A stretch of DNA of 64,000 bases, taken from NCBI RefSeq assembly GCF_003732225.1, contig NZ_MOBJ01000003.1:119167-183166 (forward strand). The letters are read 5' to 3'. Positions 41,043-53,085 of the stretch are shown here, in pieces. Positions within the stretch are counted from its first letter, which is position 1. Each line of letters opens with the position of its first letter. Source of the stretch: Pseudomonas brassicacearum. Lineage in GTDB: Bacteria > Pseudomonadota > Gammaproteobacteria > Pseudomonadales > Pseudomonadaceae. The notes beneath the pieces were generated by a model. It searched no databases. It was not told where the DNA came from and worked only from the letters and a program-made list of their open reading frames with translations. A program made the translations under genes and the position numbers.

Positions 41043-43669
41043 GACTTGGCCTTAGGTTTACGCGCCCCGCCGCTTTTGGCTGGAGCCGAGCCCGCTTTTG
41101 GCGGGCCTTTACGGTGTTTACTCGGTTTGGCTGGCTTGCCGCCGGAGGCCTTTTCAGGCGCCGACCGTCCGGCCTTTCCCCCAGACGCCGCTTTACCGCC
41201 GCTCTTCGCTTCGGCCAGCAACGCCTGCTTCATTTCACGACTTTTGCGTACTTCGGCGTTTTTCGCCGCGGCATCGCTCGGGCGATAGGCTTCGACCGCT
41301 TTTTCCTTCGCCGGACCACGACGACCGCTTTTCGCCGGCGCCGGTTCAGCAGCAGTCTTGGCGGCAGGAGCCGAGGTTTCTGCACCACGCTTCTTGCGGC
41401 CAATCGGCGCGCTGATGGTTTTTTCAGCCATCTCGAAGTCGATCTTGCGCTCGTCCAGATCAACCCGCATCACGCGCACTTCGACGGTATCGCCGAGGCG
41501 GAAGCTGCGACCGGTACGCTCACCGGCCAGGCGGTGATGCACAGGGTCGAAGTGGTAGTAGTCGCCCGGCAAAGCGGTCACGTGGACCAGACCTTCGACG
41601 TAGATGTCGGTCAGCTCGACGAACAGACCAAAACCGGTTACCGCAGTGATCACACCCGGGAACGACTCGCCCACACGGTCTTTCATGAACTCGCACTTGA
41701 GCCAGTTCACCACGTCGCGGGTCGCTTCGTCGGCACGGCGCTCGCTCATCGAGCACTGCTCGCCGAGTTGCTCCAGCGCCGCTTCGTCGTACGGATAGAT
41801 GCGCGCTTTCGGAATGGTCATCGCCCCGGCACGACGCACGTGTGGCGTGTCTTGCCTGGAGTGGATGACGCTGCGAATCGCCCGGTGCGTGAGCAAGTCC
41901 GGGTAACGGCGAATCGGCGAGGTGAAGTGGGTATAGGCTTCGTAATTCAGGCCGAAGTGGCCCTGGTTATCAGCGCTGTACACCGCTTGGCTCAACGAAC
42001 GCAGCATGACGGTCTGGATCAGATGGAAATCCGGACGATCCTTGATCCCGGCCAGCAGCGCCTGATAGTCCTTCGGCGACGGACCGTCCTTGCCTTTGTG
42101 CAGGGACAGGCCGAGCTCGCCGAGGAAGGCGCGGAGTTTTTCCAGGCGCTCCGGTGGCGGACCGTCGTGAACCCGGTACAGCGCAGGAATTTCATGCTTC
42201 TTCAGGAACTCGGCGGTGGCCACGTTGGCCGCCAGCATGCATTCCTCGATCAGTTTGTGCGCGTCGTTGCGCACGGTCGGACGGATTTCGGCAATCTTGC
42301 GCTCGGAGCCGAAGATGATTCGGGTTTCCTGCGTTTCGAAATCGATCGCGCCACGGACGTGACGGGCCGCCAGCAGCACCTTGTACAGCGAGTAGAGCTG
42401 CTTGAGGTGCGGCACGACGTCAGTGTACTCACCGCGCAACTGACGGGCTTCGGTGGTTTTCGGCTGCTCCAGCATCGCGCTGACCTTGTTGTAGGTCAGG
42501 CGGGCGTGGGAGTGAATCACCGCTTCGTAGAAGCAGTAATCGGTCATCTCACCGGATTTGGAGATGGTCATCTCGCAAACCATGGCCAGGCGATCGACAT
42601 GCGGGTTCAGCGAGCACAGGCCATTGGACAACTGCTCAGGCAGCATCGGCACCACGCGCTCGGGGAAGTACACCGAGTTGCCGCGAACCTGGGATTCGTT
42701 GTCCAGCGCCGAACCGATCTTCACGTAGCTGGAAACATCGGCAATGGCCACGTATAACTTCCAGCCACCGGAGAACAGCCGCAGCTTGCCCGGTTTCGCT
42801 TCGCAGTAGACCGCGTCATCAAAGTCGCGGGCATCTTCGCCGTCGATGGTGACGAACGGCAGATGACGCAGGTCGATGCGCTTCTCTTTGTCTTTCTCTT
42901 CGACTTCCGGCTTGAGCTTGGCAGCTTCCTTGAGCACCGCTTCAGGCCAGACGTGAGGAATGTCGTAGGTCCGCAGGGCAATATCGATCTCCATGCCCGG
43001 CGCCATGTAGTTACCGACCACTTCCACCACATCGCCTTGCGGCTGGAAGCGTGGGGTCGGCCAGTGCGTGATCTTCACTTCAACGAATTGGCCGATATTG
43101 GCGTTGGCGTTACGACCCGGAGTCACCAGCACTTCTTGCTGGATCTTCGGGTTGTCGGCCACCACAAAGCCGATGCCGCCTTCTTCGAAGTAACGACCGA
43201 CGATGCTCTCGTGAGCACGGGTCACCACTTCGACGATCACGCCTTCGCGGCGACCGCGACGGTCCAGACCGGAAACCCGTGCCAGCGCACGGTCACCGTC
43301 GAACACCAGACGCATTTGCGCCGGGCTCATGAACAGGTCGTCGCTGCCGTCATCCGGGATCAGGAAGCCGAAGCCGTCACGGTGACCGCTGATGCGGCCC
43401 AGGATCAGGTCGAGCTTGTCTACCGGCGCGTAAGTGCCGCGACGGGTATAGATCAGTTGAGCGTCGCGCTCCATGGCGCGCAGGCGGCGGCGCAGGGCTT
43501 CGATCTGGTCTTCTGTGGTCAGACCAAACTCTTCGACCAACTGCTCGCGGTTAGCAGGCGAACCCCGATCAGCAAGGTGCTGAAGGATCAGTTCGCGGCT
43601 AGGAATAGGGTTTTCATATTTTTCCGCTTCACGAGCGGCCTCGGGATCGAGGGACTGCCAATCGGCCAT
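41039..43669 (-). CDS. rnr: Ribonuclease R
   Basis: An 876-residue 3'-5' exoribonuclease able to degrade structured RNA. An N-terminal winged-helix segment (about 22-85), cold-shock domains, the RNB catalytic core (DGEDARDFDDAVYCE holds the metal-binding Asp residues) and an S1 domain (GVITAVTGFGLFVELTDIYV, about 660-740). A long basic Lys/Ala/Gly-rich tail (about 750-876) is longer than in E. coli RNase R. Cotranscribed with rlmB. Confidence 0.95.
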   Translation of the reverse strand: MADWQSLDPEAAREAEKYENPIPSRELILQHLADRGSPANREQLVEEFGLTTEDQIEALRRRLRAMERDAQLIYTRRGTYAPVDKLDLILGRISGHRDGFGFLIPDDGSDDLFMSPAQMRLVFDGDRALARVSGLDRRGRREGVIVEVVTRAHESIVGRYFEEGGIGFVVADNPKIQQEVLVTPGRNANANIGQFVEVKITHWPTPRFQPQGDVVEVVGNYMAPGMEIDIALRTYDIPHVWPEAVLKEAAKLKPEVEEKDKEKRIDLRHLPFVTIDGEDARDFDDAVYCEAKPGKLRLFSGGWKLYVAIADVSSYVKIGSALDNESQVRGNSVYFPERVVPMLPEQLSNGLCSLNPHVDRLAMVCEMTISKSGEMTDYCFYEAVIHSHARLTYNKVSAMLEQPKTTEARQLRGEYTDVVPHLKQLYSLYKVLLAARHVRGAIDFETQETRIIFGSERKIAEIRPTVRNDAHKLIEECMLAANVATAEFLKKHEIPALYRVHDGPPPERLEKLRAFLGELGLSLHKGKDGPSPKDYQALLAGIKDRPDFHLIQTVMLRSLSQAVYSADNQGHFGLNYEAYTHFTSPIRRYPDLLTHRAIRSVIHSRQDTPHVRRAGAMTIPKARIYPYDEAALEQLGEQCSMSERRADEATRDVVNWLKCEFMKDRVGESFPGVITAVTGFGLFVELTDIYVEGLVHVTALPGDYYHFDPVHHRLAGERTGRSFRLGDTVEVRVMRVDLDERKIDFEMAEKTISAPIGRKKRGAETSAPAAKTAAEPAPAKSGRRGPAKEKAVEAYRPSDAAAKNAEVRKSREMKQALLAEAKSGGKAASGGKAGRSAPEKASGGKPAKPSKHRKGPPKAGSAPAKSGGARKPKAKS

Positions 43670-43831
43670 TAGAGAGTTTTCACCTTGTCTATATGCGGGT
43701 TAGTTTGGCATAGGCGTAATGAAACGGGAAATTTCAGGCTCTTGGAGGCTCTAAAAAGCCCCTTCCTCCGCCTGGAAAGACAGCATTGAGCACCGCTCGT
43801 AAAATTTTCCAGGTTTTTTTGATATCAGGGG

Positions 43832-43860
43832 TTTACAGTTAAAAAGACGCTCCGTATAGT
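43832..43860 (+). promoter_or_regulatory. Sigma-70 promoter of tRNA-Leu copy 1
   Basis: TTTACA, 17 bases, TATAGT; followed by GCGCGCC, a discriminator typical of stable-RNA promoters. Confidence 0.85.
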
Positions 43861-43894
43861 GCGCGCCATCGACGACGGAGACGTTGCCGATACT

Positions 43895-43981
43895 GCCCAG
43901 ATGGTGAAATTGGTAGACACGCCAGCTTCAGGTGCTGGTGACCGCAAGGTCGTGGAAGTTCGAGTCTTCTTCTGGGCACCA
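43895..43981 (+). tRNA. tRNA-Leu (CAG), copy 1
   Basis: 87 bases including an encoded CCA. Acceptor GCCCAG/CTGGGC, anticodon stem-loop CCAGC-TTCAGGT-GCTGG (anticodon CAG, reads CUG), a long variable arm as expected for leucine, and T-loop TTCGAGT. Confidence 0.97.
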
Positions 43982-44020
43982 ATTTCGAGCTTGAGATTAG
44001 AACAATTTCAAGACTCACAC

Positions 44021-44045
44021 AAAAACCCGCGAAAGCGGGTTTTTG
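44021..44045 (+). terminator. Terminator after tRNA-Leu copy 1
   Basis: AACCCGC-GAAA-GCGGGTT stem with GAAA loop and T-run. Confidence 0.9.
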
Positions 44046-44083
44046 CATTCTAAGCATTTGATTTATTAAAACCAATTCAGGGG

Positions 44084-44112
44084 TTTACAGATCAAAACGC
44101 TCTCCGTATAGT
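44084..44112 (+). promoter_or_regulatory. Sigma-70 promoter of tRNA-Leu copy 2
   Basis: TTTACA, 17 bases, TATAGT; the same layout as for copy 1. Confidence 0.85.
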
Positions 44113-44146
44113 GCGCCACATCAACAGCGGCAACGCTGAAGATATT

Positions 44147-44233
44147 GCCCAGATGGTGAAATTGGTAGACACGCCAGCTTCAGGTGCTGGTGACCGCAAG
44201 GTCGTGGAAGTTCGAGTCTTCTTCTGGGCACCA
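44147..44233 (+). tRNA. tRNA-Leu (CAG), copy 2
   Basis: Identical over its 87 bases to the copy at 43895-43981, with its own promoter and terminator. Confidence 0.97.
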
Positions 44234-44268
44234 ATTCAAAGTTCAAGGTCAACGATCTTGAATCTCTC

Positions 44269-44293
44269 AAAAACCCGCGAAAGCGGGTTTTTG
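44269..44293 (+). terminator. Terminator after tRNA-Leu copy 2
   Basis: Same AACCCGC-GAAA-GCGGGTT hairpin and T-run as after copy 1. Confidence 0.9.
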
Positions 44294-44363
44294 CGTTTCT
44301 GGCGTTCGATAATTTCCAGCCGCTGACTTCCTTGCTGGATGTATTTGAGTCGCCGATAAAATA

Positions 44364-44446
44364 AAAGATCGCAGCCTGCGGCAGCTCCTACGCGGGAATA
44401 TGCGTTTCCCCCTGTAGGAGCTGCCGCAGGCTGCGATCTTTTGATC
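44364..44446. repeat. Second-family inverted repeat (GTAGGAGCTGCCGCAGGCTG type)
   Basis: Two inverted copies of a 30-base unit containing GTAGGAGCTGCCGCAGGCTG, unrelated in sequence to the common REP. Lies between the tRNA genes and the convergent chemotaxis gene. A related pair is at 60576-60654. Confidence 0.85.
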
Positions 44447-44453
44447 TTCAGGC

Positions 44454-46388
44454 TTAAGCCCTGAACTGCCCCAGGCTCGCCTTCAGCTGCGCCGCCAAAC
44501 TGTCCAGCACCTTGCCGCTGGCCGTGGTTTCCACAACCGCCTGCGCCGCACGCTCAGCCTGGGCATGAATCGTCTCGACCCGCCCGCGCACCGCGTGTGC
44601 GCCTTTGGCCTGATGCGCCGCTGCTTGAGTCGCCAGACCGATAGCCGCATGCACCTGCTCGACGGAAGTCTGCACCGACTGCTGCAAGCGCGCGCTGTCG
44701 CGCAATACCAGCAAACCTTCGCTGGCCTGACGCCCCGCCAGCCCAATCGCCGCCACAGCCTCACGAGCGCCTTGCTGCAAGGCCCCGATGTGCGCCTGAA
44801 TGTCGCCCGTCGAGCGTTGAGTCTTGCTGGCCAGCGCTCGCACTTCATCGGCGACTACCGCAAAACCACGCCCGGTCTCACCGGCGCGCGCCGCCTCGAT
44901 CGCCGCGTTCAGTGCGAGCAAGTTGGTCTGCTCGGCAATCCCGTGAATCACCTCGAGCACCACTTCAATCTGCTCGCTCTGTTGCGCCAGGCGCTCGATG
45001 ACTTTCGCCCCGGTATCGACCTGCCCGGCCAATGCCTCGATCAAACTGCCGACCTGCGCCGAGGTGCGGGTGTTTTCGTCGGTAGCCTGACGAATATCCA
45101 CCACCTGCTGCAACGCCGCCTGCATCGCGTGGCTTTCGGCCTGCGCCTCGTCAGCCATTTGCGACAAGGCGCGCAAGCTCTCCGCCACCTCATCGCGCTG
45201 GGATTTCGCCGCCGCATCGGCGCCGGCATTGCGCTTGGTCATCGCACCGATTTCCACACCGGTGCGCTGAGCCACATCACCCGCTTCGCGAACGATCGGC
45301 TGCAACTTATCCACAAAACGATTGACCGCCGACGCCATGTCGCCAATTTCATCCTTACTGTTGATCTGCACGCGCCTGGTCAGGTCACCATCACCCGCCG
45401 CCAGATCCTCCATTGCCACAATCAGCAGCTTCAGGCGATTGACCACCCGCCGCCCAAGCACTACCGCCAGTAGCAGCAAGACACCACAGCCGACCAACGC
45501 CAGCGCCATGCCGATCCGCCAGCGTAAAGTCGCCGCCGCTTCCTGAACGGTACTGGCGGTATTGGCTTTCATTTCAGTGGCCGTGGACTGCGCCGACTGC
45601 AAGCGCGAGCGCATGGCTGTGGCGCTATCGGCCGCAGCGCCCTTGAGGCTATCACCGACCAGTTGATCACTGCTGGCGATCAGCGCCGAGAAGCGCTTGT
45701 CGAGGGCCGCCAGGTCGGTTTCCACCGACGCCGTGGAGACGCCCATCAGCACCTTGCCGATTTCCACGCCATTGGGATTGATCGAGGCTTCGAGGTAGTA
45801 GACCGAAGGATCGTTCTTCGCCGCACTCAGCACTTTATCCAGCGCCCGCTCACCCTGGCCTTTTTCCAAAAGGGCAGCGTTGATCGGGTTGTCCCGGTTC
45901 AGGTAGCGGGTCAGGTGCTGACCGGTGGCGTCGTCGTACACCACGAACAGCACGTTCGGATTGCGTTGTGCACGCCGGGCGAACTCGGACAGGGTTGGAA
46001 CGTCGCTGTCCCACATGGCGCGTGGTGCGACCGAGGCCAGGAGCTGAGCCATGTCATTGGCAGAGTCCTTCAGATCCTTTTCCAGGGTCGCACGCAGTTG
46101 CGCCTGCTCTTCCTTCAGTCGCGAGGACAACCCAGCGGTCAAACGCTGACGAGTATTGGTGGAGAGGCTATCGAGACTCGAAGTGACCTCACGCCCGGCC
46201 TGCTCGAGTTCGCCAGAGAGTTTCCGACTATCGACGCCGAGACGACTGCCCAAATCTGCTTCCAATGCAGTCACGGTGCTCCGGGTCAGTGCGACAGCCA
46301 CCAACACCTGCACCAACAAGGCGATACCAAGGGTAACGAACACGGGCCGCAACAAACGGCTTTGTAACAGTGAGAGAACGGCCGACAC
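44454..46388 (-). CDS. Methyl-accepting chemotaxis protein
   Basis: A 644-residue receptor: first membrane helix about 10-32, a helical periplasmic sensor of about 260 residues, second helix near 295-317, a HAMP domain and a cytoplasmic signalling coiled coil. The CheA/CheW-contact tip [20 protein letters not shown] is intact (about 475-500). Start GTG 46388 with AGAGGG upstream; a longer reading to 46451 has no ribosome site. Ligand unknown. No C-terminal CheR-docking pentapeptide. Confidence 0.9.
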   Translation of the reverse strand: MSAVLSLLQSRLLRPVFVTLGIALLVQVLVAVALTRSTVTALEADLGSRLGVDSRKLSGELEQAGREVTSSLDSLSTNTRQRLTAGLSSRLKEEQAQLRATLEKDLKDSANDMAQLLASVAPRAMWDSDVPTLSEFARRAQRNPNVLFVVYDDATGQHLTRYLNRDNPINAALLEKGQGERALDKVLSAAKNDPSVYYLEASINPNGVEIGKVLMGVSTASVETDLAALDKRFSALIASSDQLVGDSLKGAAADSATAMRSRLQSAQSTATEMKANTASTVQEAAATLRWRIGMALALVGCGVLLLLAVVLGRRVVNRLKLLIVAMEDLAAGDGDLTRRVQINSKDEIGDMASAVNRFVDKLQPIVREAGDVAQRTGVEIGAMTKRNAGADAAAKSQRDEVAESLRALSQMADEAQAESHAMQAALQQVVDIRQATDENTRTSAQVGSLIEALAGQVDTGAKVIERLAQQSEQIEVVLEVIHGIAEQTNLLALNAAIEAARAGETGRGFAVVADEVRALASKTQRSTGDIQAHIGALQQGAREAVAAIGLAGRQASEGLLVLRDSARLQQSVQTSVEQVHAAIGLATQAAAHQAKGAHAVRGRVETIHAQAERAAQAVVETTASGKVLDSLAAQLKASLGQFRA

Positions 46389-46481
46389 AGGAAATCCCTC
46401 TACTTGCACGCCATTAAATTGATGGCACTCTAGAAGCATTATCCACAGCAAAGGTCATGCCGCCCAACAGGCATAAACGAC

Positions 46482-46505
46482 AAAGGGCCCGATTAAGGGC
46501 CCTTT
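46482..46505 (-). terminator. Terminator of hisZ-purA
   Basis: AAAGGGCCC / GGGCCCTTT stem with a six-base loop, 22 bases past the purA stop. Confidence 0.85.
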
Positions 46506-46526
46506 GTGTTTTACATCAACGACTTA

Positions 46527-47873
<1,347 letters not shown>

Positions 47874-49061
47874 TCAAGAAGCCAGCGGCAATACTTGCCA
47901 AAGCCCGTTCTGCTGAATCAATTGCCGGTCGCAGTCCGCATCACGGGCGGCGGCCAATGGTTGCCCAGGCAATGCCTGAACGACACGCTGACCCTCACTG
48001 CGCAACTGGCAAACCTGCTGCCAGAGTGCTGTATCCGTACTGTCAGGCATCCAGATACCGCCAGACGGTAGCTCGATTTCAGCACGCCCCAGGGTCACCA
48101 GGGTTTTCAAATCGGTAGAGAAGCCAGTAGCCGGACGGGCGCGACCGAAGTCGGCGCCGATGTCGTCGTAACGACCGCCCTGAGCGATGGACTGGCCAAC
48201 ACCCGGTACAAATACCGCGAACACCACACCGGTGTGGTAGTGGTAACCGCGCAACTCGCCCAGATCGAAGTACAGCGCAAGTTCCGGGAATCGCACGGAC
48301 AAACGCTCGGCAATCGCCAGCAAGTCGTCCAGCGCCGCCAAAACAGGCGCCGGCGCATTGGCCAGACGCTCGCGAGCAGCAACCAGCACTTCACGGCCGC
48401 CGCACAGATCAACCAGAGCCCGCAGCATGCCCGACAAATCGGCAGGCAGGCCTTCGGTCAAGGTAATGACCTCATCGATGGCCTTGCGTTGCAGGGCATC
48501 GAACAACTGTTGCTCGACTTCACCGGACAAACCGGCGGCACGTGCCAGGCCACGGTAGATACCGACATGACCGAGGTCCATGTGCACATCCGGCACGTCG
48601 GCCAGTTGCAGCATGGCCAGCATCAGGCTGATGACTTCCACGTCGCTGCTCGGGCTGGCATCGCCGTACAGTTCGGCGCCCAGCTGAATCGGGCTGCGCG
48701 AGGTCGACAACGCCCGCGGCTGCGCATGCAGCACGCTACCGGCATAGCACAGACGGCTCGGACCTTCGTGACGCAAGGTGTGCGCATCGATGCGCGCCAC
48801 TTGCGGCGTAATGTCGGCACGGAAACCCATCTGCCGACCCGACTGCGGGTCGATGACCTTGAAGGTCCGCAGATCGAGGTCCTGGCCCGCGCCAGTCAGC
48901 AGGGATTCCAGGTACTCGATATGCGGGGTCACGACGAACTCGTAACCCCAGCTCTGGAACAGATCCAACACCTGACGACGCGCGACTTCAATGCGCGCCG
49001 CCTCTGGTGGCAGTACTTCTTCGATGCCATCTGGCAGCAGCCAGCGGTCTACCGTTGCCAT
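47874..49061 (-). CDS. hisZ: ATP phosphoribosyltransferase regulatory subunit HisZ
   Basis: A 395-residue catalytically inactive relative of histidyl-tRNA synthetase; it pairs with short-form HisG to start histidine synthesis. Seen: class II synthetase-like fold with [14 protein letters not shown] at the N-terminus and [19 protein letters not shown]. Shorter than HisRS and lacking its C-terminal anticodon domain. First gene of hisZ-purA; preceded by the hflC terminator. Confidence 0.93.
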   Translation of the reverse strand: MATVDRWLLPDGIEEVLPPEAARIEVARRQVLDLFQSWGYEFVVTPHIEYLESLLTGAGQDLDLRTFKVIDPQSGRQMGFRADITPQVARIDAHTLRHEGPSRLCYAGSVLHAQPRALSTSRSPIQLGAELYGDASPSSDVEVISLMLAMLQLADVPDVHMDLGHVGIYRGLARAAGLSGEVEQQLFDALQRKAIDEVITLTEGLPADLSGMLRALVDLCGGREVLVAARERLANAPAPVLAALDDLLAIAERLSVRFPELALYFDLGELRGYHYHTGVVFAVFVPGVGQSIAQGGRYDDIGADFGRARPATGFSTDLKTLVTLGRAEIELPSGGIWMPDSTDTALWQQVCQLRSEGQRVVQALPGQPLAAARDADCDRQLIQQNGLWQVLPLAS

Positions 49062-49267
49062 TACGCCATTCCCCTATGATCCGGGCGGCCAGCCCTCGGG
49101 CTGACCTTGAGTGAAGCAGAAAATGTCCGGCCCATACGCATAAGTCGCGCGCATGAACGACGCGGCGATCGGCCTGAAATCGGCCTCGCCAAACACTTTC
49201 CTCGAAAAACCTGTCGAGTCGTTCAACCCGAGTCTTGCAATAAAAAACCGCAATCAAACGTGCAGAC

Positions 49268-49293
49268 GCAAAAAAGCCGGGAATTTCCCGGCT
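49268..49293 (-). terminator. Terminator of the hfq-hflX-hflK-hflC operon
   Basis: AGCCGGGAA / TTCCCGGCT stem and a T-run on the minus strand, about 85 bases past hflC. Confidence 0.85.
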
Positions 49294-49378
49294 GCCGCAT
49301 CATACACACGTTTTCCCAAAGGATCACCCCGCGAGAGGCTTTAGCCGCCCGGCGGGGTCCTTCAAGATCAGTGTTGGA

Positions 49379-50248
49379 TCAAGGTTTGGCTTTTTCCAGG
49401 TAACGGAAGAAGTCGCTGCTTGGGTCCAGAACCATGACGTCGGTTTTGTTCGCGAAGCTTTCACGGTAGGCACGCAGGCTACGGTAGAAACCGTAGAACT
49501 CCTGATCCTGACCGTAGGCCTTGGAGTAGATCGATGCGGCCGTGGCATCACCATCACCGCGAACCTCTTCAGATTCACGATAGGCTTCAGCCAGCAGTAC
49601 GCGGCGCTGACGATCGGCGTCGGCACGGATGCCTTCGGCCAGCTCGTTACCCTTGGCACGGTGCTCGCGCGCTTCACGCTCACGCTCGGTGCTCATGCGC
49701 TCGAACACGCTGCGGTTCACTTCCTTCGGCAGATCGATGGCCTTGACCCGAACATCGACAACTTCGATGCCCAGCTCTTTTTCCGCCATCTTGTTCAGCG
49801 AAGCAGTGATGTCCGCCATCAGCGCGTCACGCTCACCGGAAACCACCTCGTGCAGGGTGCGCTTACCAAACTGGTCACGCAGACCCGATTCCAGACGACG
49901 CGAGAGGCGTTCGTCAGCAATCTGCTTGAGGCCGGAAGTCGCGGTGTAGAAACGTTCGGCATCCTTGACGCGCCACTTGGCGTAGGCATCAACCATGACG
50001 GCTTTCTTTTCCAGCGTCAGGAAACGCTGTGTCGGTGCGTCCAGCGTCATCAGGCGTGCGTCGAATTTGCGCACCTGGTTAACGTAAGGCACTTTCACAT
50101 GCAGGCCTGGCTGAACATCGGCCTGAACCACGCGACCGAACTGCAGCAACACCGCACGCTCGGTCTGAGCCACGATGTAGAAGCAGTTCCAGGCAGCGAT
50201 CGCCACGACGACGCCGACAATAAGGGCGATCAGCGATTTATTGCTCAT
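49379..50248 (-). CDS. hflC: HflC, FtsH modulator (canonical copy)
   Basis: A 289-residue SPFH protein with one N-terminal helix (about 5-25), the junction QTERAVLLQFGRVV and a coiled coil around 185-235. With HflK it assembles around FtsH. Overlaps the hflK stop by one base. Gene order hfq-hflX-hflK-hflC marks it as the canonical copy. Confidence 0.95.
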   Translation of the reverse strand: MSNKSLIALIVGVVVAIAAWNCFYIVAQTERAVLLQFGRVVQADVQPGLHVKVPYVNQVRKFDARLMTLDAPTQRFLTLEKKAVMVDAYAKWRVKDAERFYTATSGLKQIADERLSRRLESGLRDQFGKRTLHEVVSGERDALMADITASLNKMAEKELGIEVVDVRVKAIDLPKEVNRSVFERMSTEREREAREHRAKGNELAEGIRADADRQRRVLLAEAYRESEEVRGDGDATAASIYSKAYGQDQEFYGFYRSLRAYRESFANKTDVMVLDPSSDFFRYLEKAKP

Positions 50249-51414
50249 CAGCGACTCTCCCTGGTACGTGCCGGCTGCTGCGAATCAACTGCCGCACGCG
50301 CATGTCCGTCATTGCTGGTCGCGGCCGCGCTGGTTACCGGCGCTGCACCACTACGACCACTGTCGATCATCTTGTCCAACGGCAAGTACAGCAGATTGTT
50401 CTGGCCATTCTTGTTGCCGGTCACGAGAACCTTGCTGGTATTGCTGAAGACTTCCTGCATCGTGTCCAGGTACAGACGCTGACGAGTGACCTCCGGCGCC
50501 TTGCGATACTCGGCGACCAGTTTGGTAAAGCGATCTGCCTCACCCTTGGCGCGAGATACCGTTTCGTCGCGATAACCGTTGGCATCTTCAATGATGCGCT
50601 GGGCCTGACCACGGGCTTCCGGCACGACGCCGTTGGCGTAGGTTTCAGCCTGGTTGCGCGAACGCTGCTCATCTTCACGAGCGCGGATCACGTCATCGAA
50701 GGCTTCCTGGACTTCACGCGGTGCCGCTGCGCTCTGAACGTTGACCTGAGTGACGGTGATACCGGTGCGATAAGTATCGAGGAAGCGTTGCAGACGCTCC
50801 TTGATTTCGCTGGCCATCAATTCACGACCTTCGGTCAGCACCTGATCCATGGCGGTGGAACCCACCACATGGCGCAAGGCGCTCTCGGTCGCGTGTTGCA
50901 GGCTGATTTCCGGCTGATCGACGTTCAGCACGAAGTCCTGCAGATTGGTGATCTTGTACTGCACGGTCAGCGGCACTTCGACGATGTTTTCGTCTTCAGT
51001 GAGCATTTGACCCTGCTTGGTGTAGGCACGCTCACGCGTGACGTTTTCCATGTACTTGCGATCGATCGGCGGGAAGTAGATGTTCAGACCCGGGCCGACG
51101 GTTTCGTAGTACTTGCCGAAGCGCAGCACCACGGCTTGCTCCTGCTCGTCGACTACATAAACCGCGCTGTACAGCCAGACGGCCGCCAGCACGACAAGGC
51201 CGATGCCGAGCAGGCCGTAACCGCCGCCCTTGCCCGAACCACCGCCATCGTCACCACGTTTCTTACCACCACCGAACAACCCATTCAGGCTTTCCTGCAG
51301 CTTTCGGAAGGCCTCGTCGAGATCTGGTGGCCCCTTGCGGTCGCCATTATTGCGGCGTTTACCACCCCAAGGATCCTGATTATTCGAGTTGCCACCCGGC
51401 TCATTCCAAGCCAT
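50248..51414 (-). CDS. hflK: HflK, FtsH modulator (canonical copy)
   Basis: A 388-residue SPFH protein. Cytoplasmic N-terminal tail rich in Gly/Asn/Arg (AWNEPGGNSNNQDPWGGKRR), one helix near 80-100 and the junction YVVDEQEQAVVLRFGKY, then a coiled coil and a Ser/Ala-rich tail. Start ATG 51414 with GGAG upstream; the extension to 51450 is rejected. Confidence 0.95.
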   Translation of the reverse strand: MAWNEPGGNSNNQDPWGGKRRNNGDRKGPPDLDEAFRKLQESLNGLFGGGKKRGDDGGGSGKGGGYGLLGIGLVVLAAVWLYSAVYVVDEQEQAVVLRFGKYYETVGPGLNIYFPPIDRKYMENVTRERAYTKQGQMLTEDENIVEVPLTVQYKITNLQDFVLNVDQPEISLQHATESALRHVVGSTAMDQVLTEGRELMASEIKERLQRFLDTYRTGITVTQVNVQSAAAPREVQEAFDDVIRAREDEQRSRNQAETYANGVVPEARGQAQRIIEDANGYRDETVSRAKGEADRFTKLVAEYRKAPEVTRQRLYLDTMQEVFSNTSKVLVTGNKNGQNNLLYLPLDKMIDSGRSGAAPVTSAAATSNDGHARAAVDSQQPARTRESR

Positions 51415-51510
51415 AGCGCTCTCCATCTGATAAAGCAAAGACGCACCCACGGCGCGCCGACCAATGCTACAGAATGCCTGCTACAGCGGCACAACCGCTT
51501 TTTCAGGCTT

Positions 51511-52812
51511 TTATTGCAAAGTGTGTTGCTCGATGAATTCCAGCGGCTGCATTCCTTCGCGGCTCACCAGTCGATTGAGCTCGACTCGCGGCAAACGAAC
51601 GGCCAGCAAACAGATGCCTTCTTCGTCGTGTTCTTCTTTCTGTACGGCACCGAGCGCAAAGAACTGCGCACGCAGTCGAGCAAAACGCTGCGGCAAGCGC
51701 AAGGTGCCGACGAACAAATCGTCGCCCAGCAACTCCGCAATAGCCTGTTTGAGCAGATCCAGCCCCTGACCGTCACGCGCCGACAACCAGACCCGCTGCG
51801 GTTTGCCATCGGCATCACGCTGGATCTGCGGCTCTACGCCCTCGAGCAAATCGAGTTTGTTATAGACCTCAAGGATCGGCAAGTCTTGTGCACCGATCTC
51901 GCCGAGTACCGCCATGACCTGTTCGATCTGGGCCATGCGTTCTGGCTCGTGAGCGTCGATCACATGCAGCAGCAGGTCAGAGTTGCTCGACTCTTCGAGC
52001 GTAGCCCGAAATGCCTCGACCAGTTTGTGCGGCAAGTGACGGATGAAGCCCACAGTGTCGGCCAGTACGATCGGACCGAGGTCGGCGAGCTCAAGCCGGC
52101 GCAAGGTCGGGTCGAGGGTGGCGAACAACTGGTCTGCCGCGAACACGTCGGAATCGGTGACCGAGTTGAACAGCGTCGACTTGCCGGCGTTGGTATAACC
52201 CACCAGAGAAACCGAAGGGATATCCGCTCGCTGACGACCACGACGAGCCTGATCACGCTGGCTGCGGACCTTTTCCAGACGACCCTTGATCTGCCGCAGG
52301 CGAACCCGTAGAAGACGCCGGTCGGTTTCCAGTTGGGTTTCACCCGGACCACGCAGACCGATACCGCCTTTCTGCCGCTCAAGGTGAGTCCAGCCGCGAA
52401 CCAGTCGCGTACTCATGTAATCAAGCTGGGCCAGTTCGACCTGGAGCTTGCCTTCATGGGTGCGGGCGCGTTGGGCGAAGATATCGAGAATCAGGCCCGT
52501 ACGGTCAATCACGCGACACTCGAAAACACGTTCGAGGTTACGTTCCTGACTGGGCGTGAGGACGGAATTGAAAATCACCAGATCGACCTTCTCGGCTTTG
52601 ACCTGGTCGCGCAATTCCTCGACCTTGCCGCTGCCAATCAGGTATTTGGCGGTTGGCCGATGACGCGGCACGTTAACAAACGCGACGGTCTCGGCGCCTG
52701 CCGAAATTGCCAACTCCTGAAACTCCTGCGGATCTTCGCGCGCCTCAGGGTCCTGACCATCCAAGTGAACGAGAATGGTTCGCTCACCACCACCGTGGCG
52801 CTCAAAAAACAA
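51511..52812 (-). CDS. hflX: GTPase HflX
   Basis: A 433-residue ribosome-associated GTPase that splits stalled 70S ribosomes. N-terminal HflX domain with a coiled segment (about 155-190), then GTPase motifs G1 GYTNAGKST, G3 DTVGF and G4 NKLD. 12 bases after hfq. Confidence 0.96.
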   Translation of the reverse strand: MFFERHGGGERTILVHLDGQDPEAREDPQEFQELAISAGAETVAFVNVPRHRPTAKYLIGSGKVEELRDQVKAEKVDLVIFNSVLTPSQERNLERVFECRVIDRTGLILDIFAQRARTHEGKLQVELAQLDYMSTRLVRGWTHLERQKGGIGLRGPGETQLETDRRLLRVRLRQIKGRLEKVRSQRDQARRGRQRADIPSVSLVGYTNAGKSTLFNSVTDSDVFAADQLFATLDPTLRRLELADLGPIVLADTVGFIRHLPHKLVEAFRATLEESSNSDLLLHVIDAHEPERMAQIEQVMAVLGEIGAQDLPILEVYNKLDLLEGVEPQIQRDADGKPQRVWLSARDGQGLDLLKQAIAELLGDDLFVGTLRLPQRFARLRAQFFALGAVQKEEHDEEGICLLAVRLPRVELNRLVSREGMQPLEFIEQHTLQ

Positions 52813-52824
52813 AGGAGACTCCTA

Positions 52825-53085
52825 TCAGGCGTTACCTGGCTCAGCGTCTGCTTGTTCGGTTTCGGTTGCGCTAGGCAGACGAATTGGACGAACCGGCACC
52901 ACTGTAGAGATAGCGTGTTTGTAAACCATCTGGCTGACGGTGTTTTTCAGCAGGATGACGAACTGGTCGAACGACTCGATCGTGCCTTGCAGTTTGATCC
53001 CGTTGACCAGATAGATGGATACCCCAACTTTCTCTTTACGCAATGTATTCAAGTAAGGGTCTTGTAGCGAATGCCCTTTTGACAT
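52825..53085 (-). CDS. hfq: RNA chaperone Hfq
   Basis: An 86-residue Hfq: Sm1 ([20 protein letters not shown]), Sm2 with YKH (55-57) and a short acidic tail. It forms a hexamer for sRNA-mRNA pairing and, in pseudomonads, Crc-dependent catabolite control. Start ATG 53085 with AAGGAG; three in-frame upstream codons to 53094 are rejected. Confidence 0.97.
   Translation of the reverse strand: MSKGHSLQDPYLNTLRKEKVGVSIYLVNGIKLQGTIESFDQFVILLKNTVSQMVYKHAISTVVPVRPIRLPSATETEQADAEPGNA

Noticed and set aside
50302..52311. Plus-strand open frame (669 codons)
   Set aside because: Antisense across hflK and hflX; spans two real genes and an intergenic gap.
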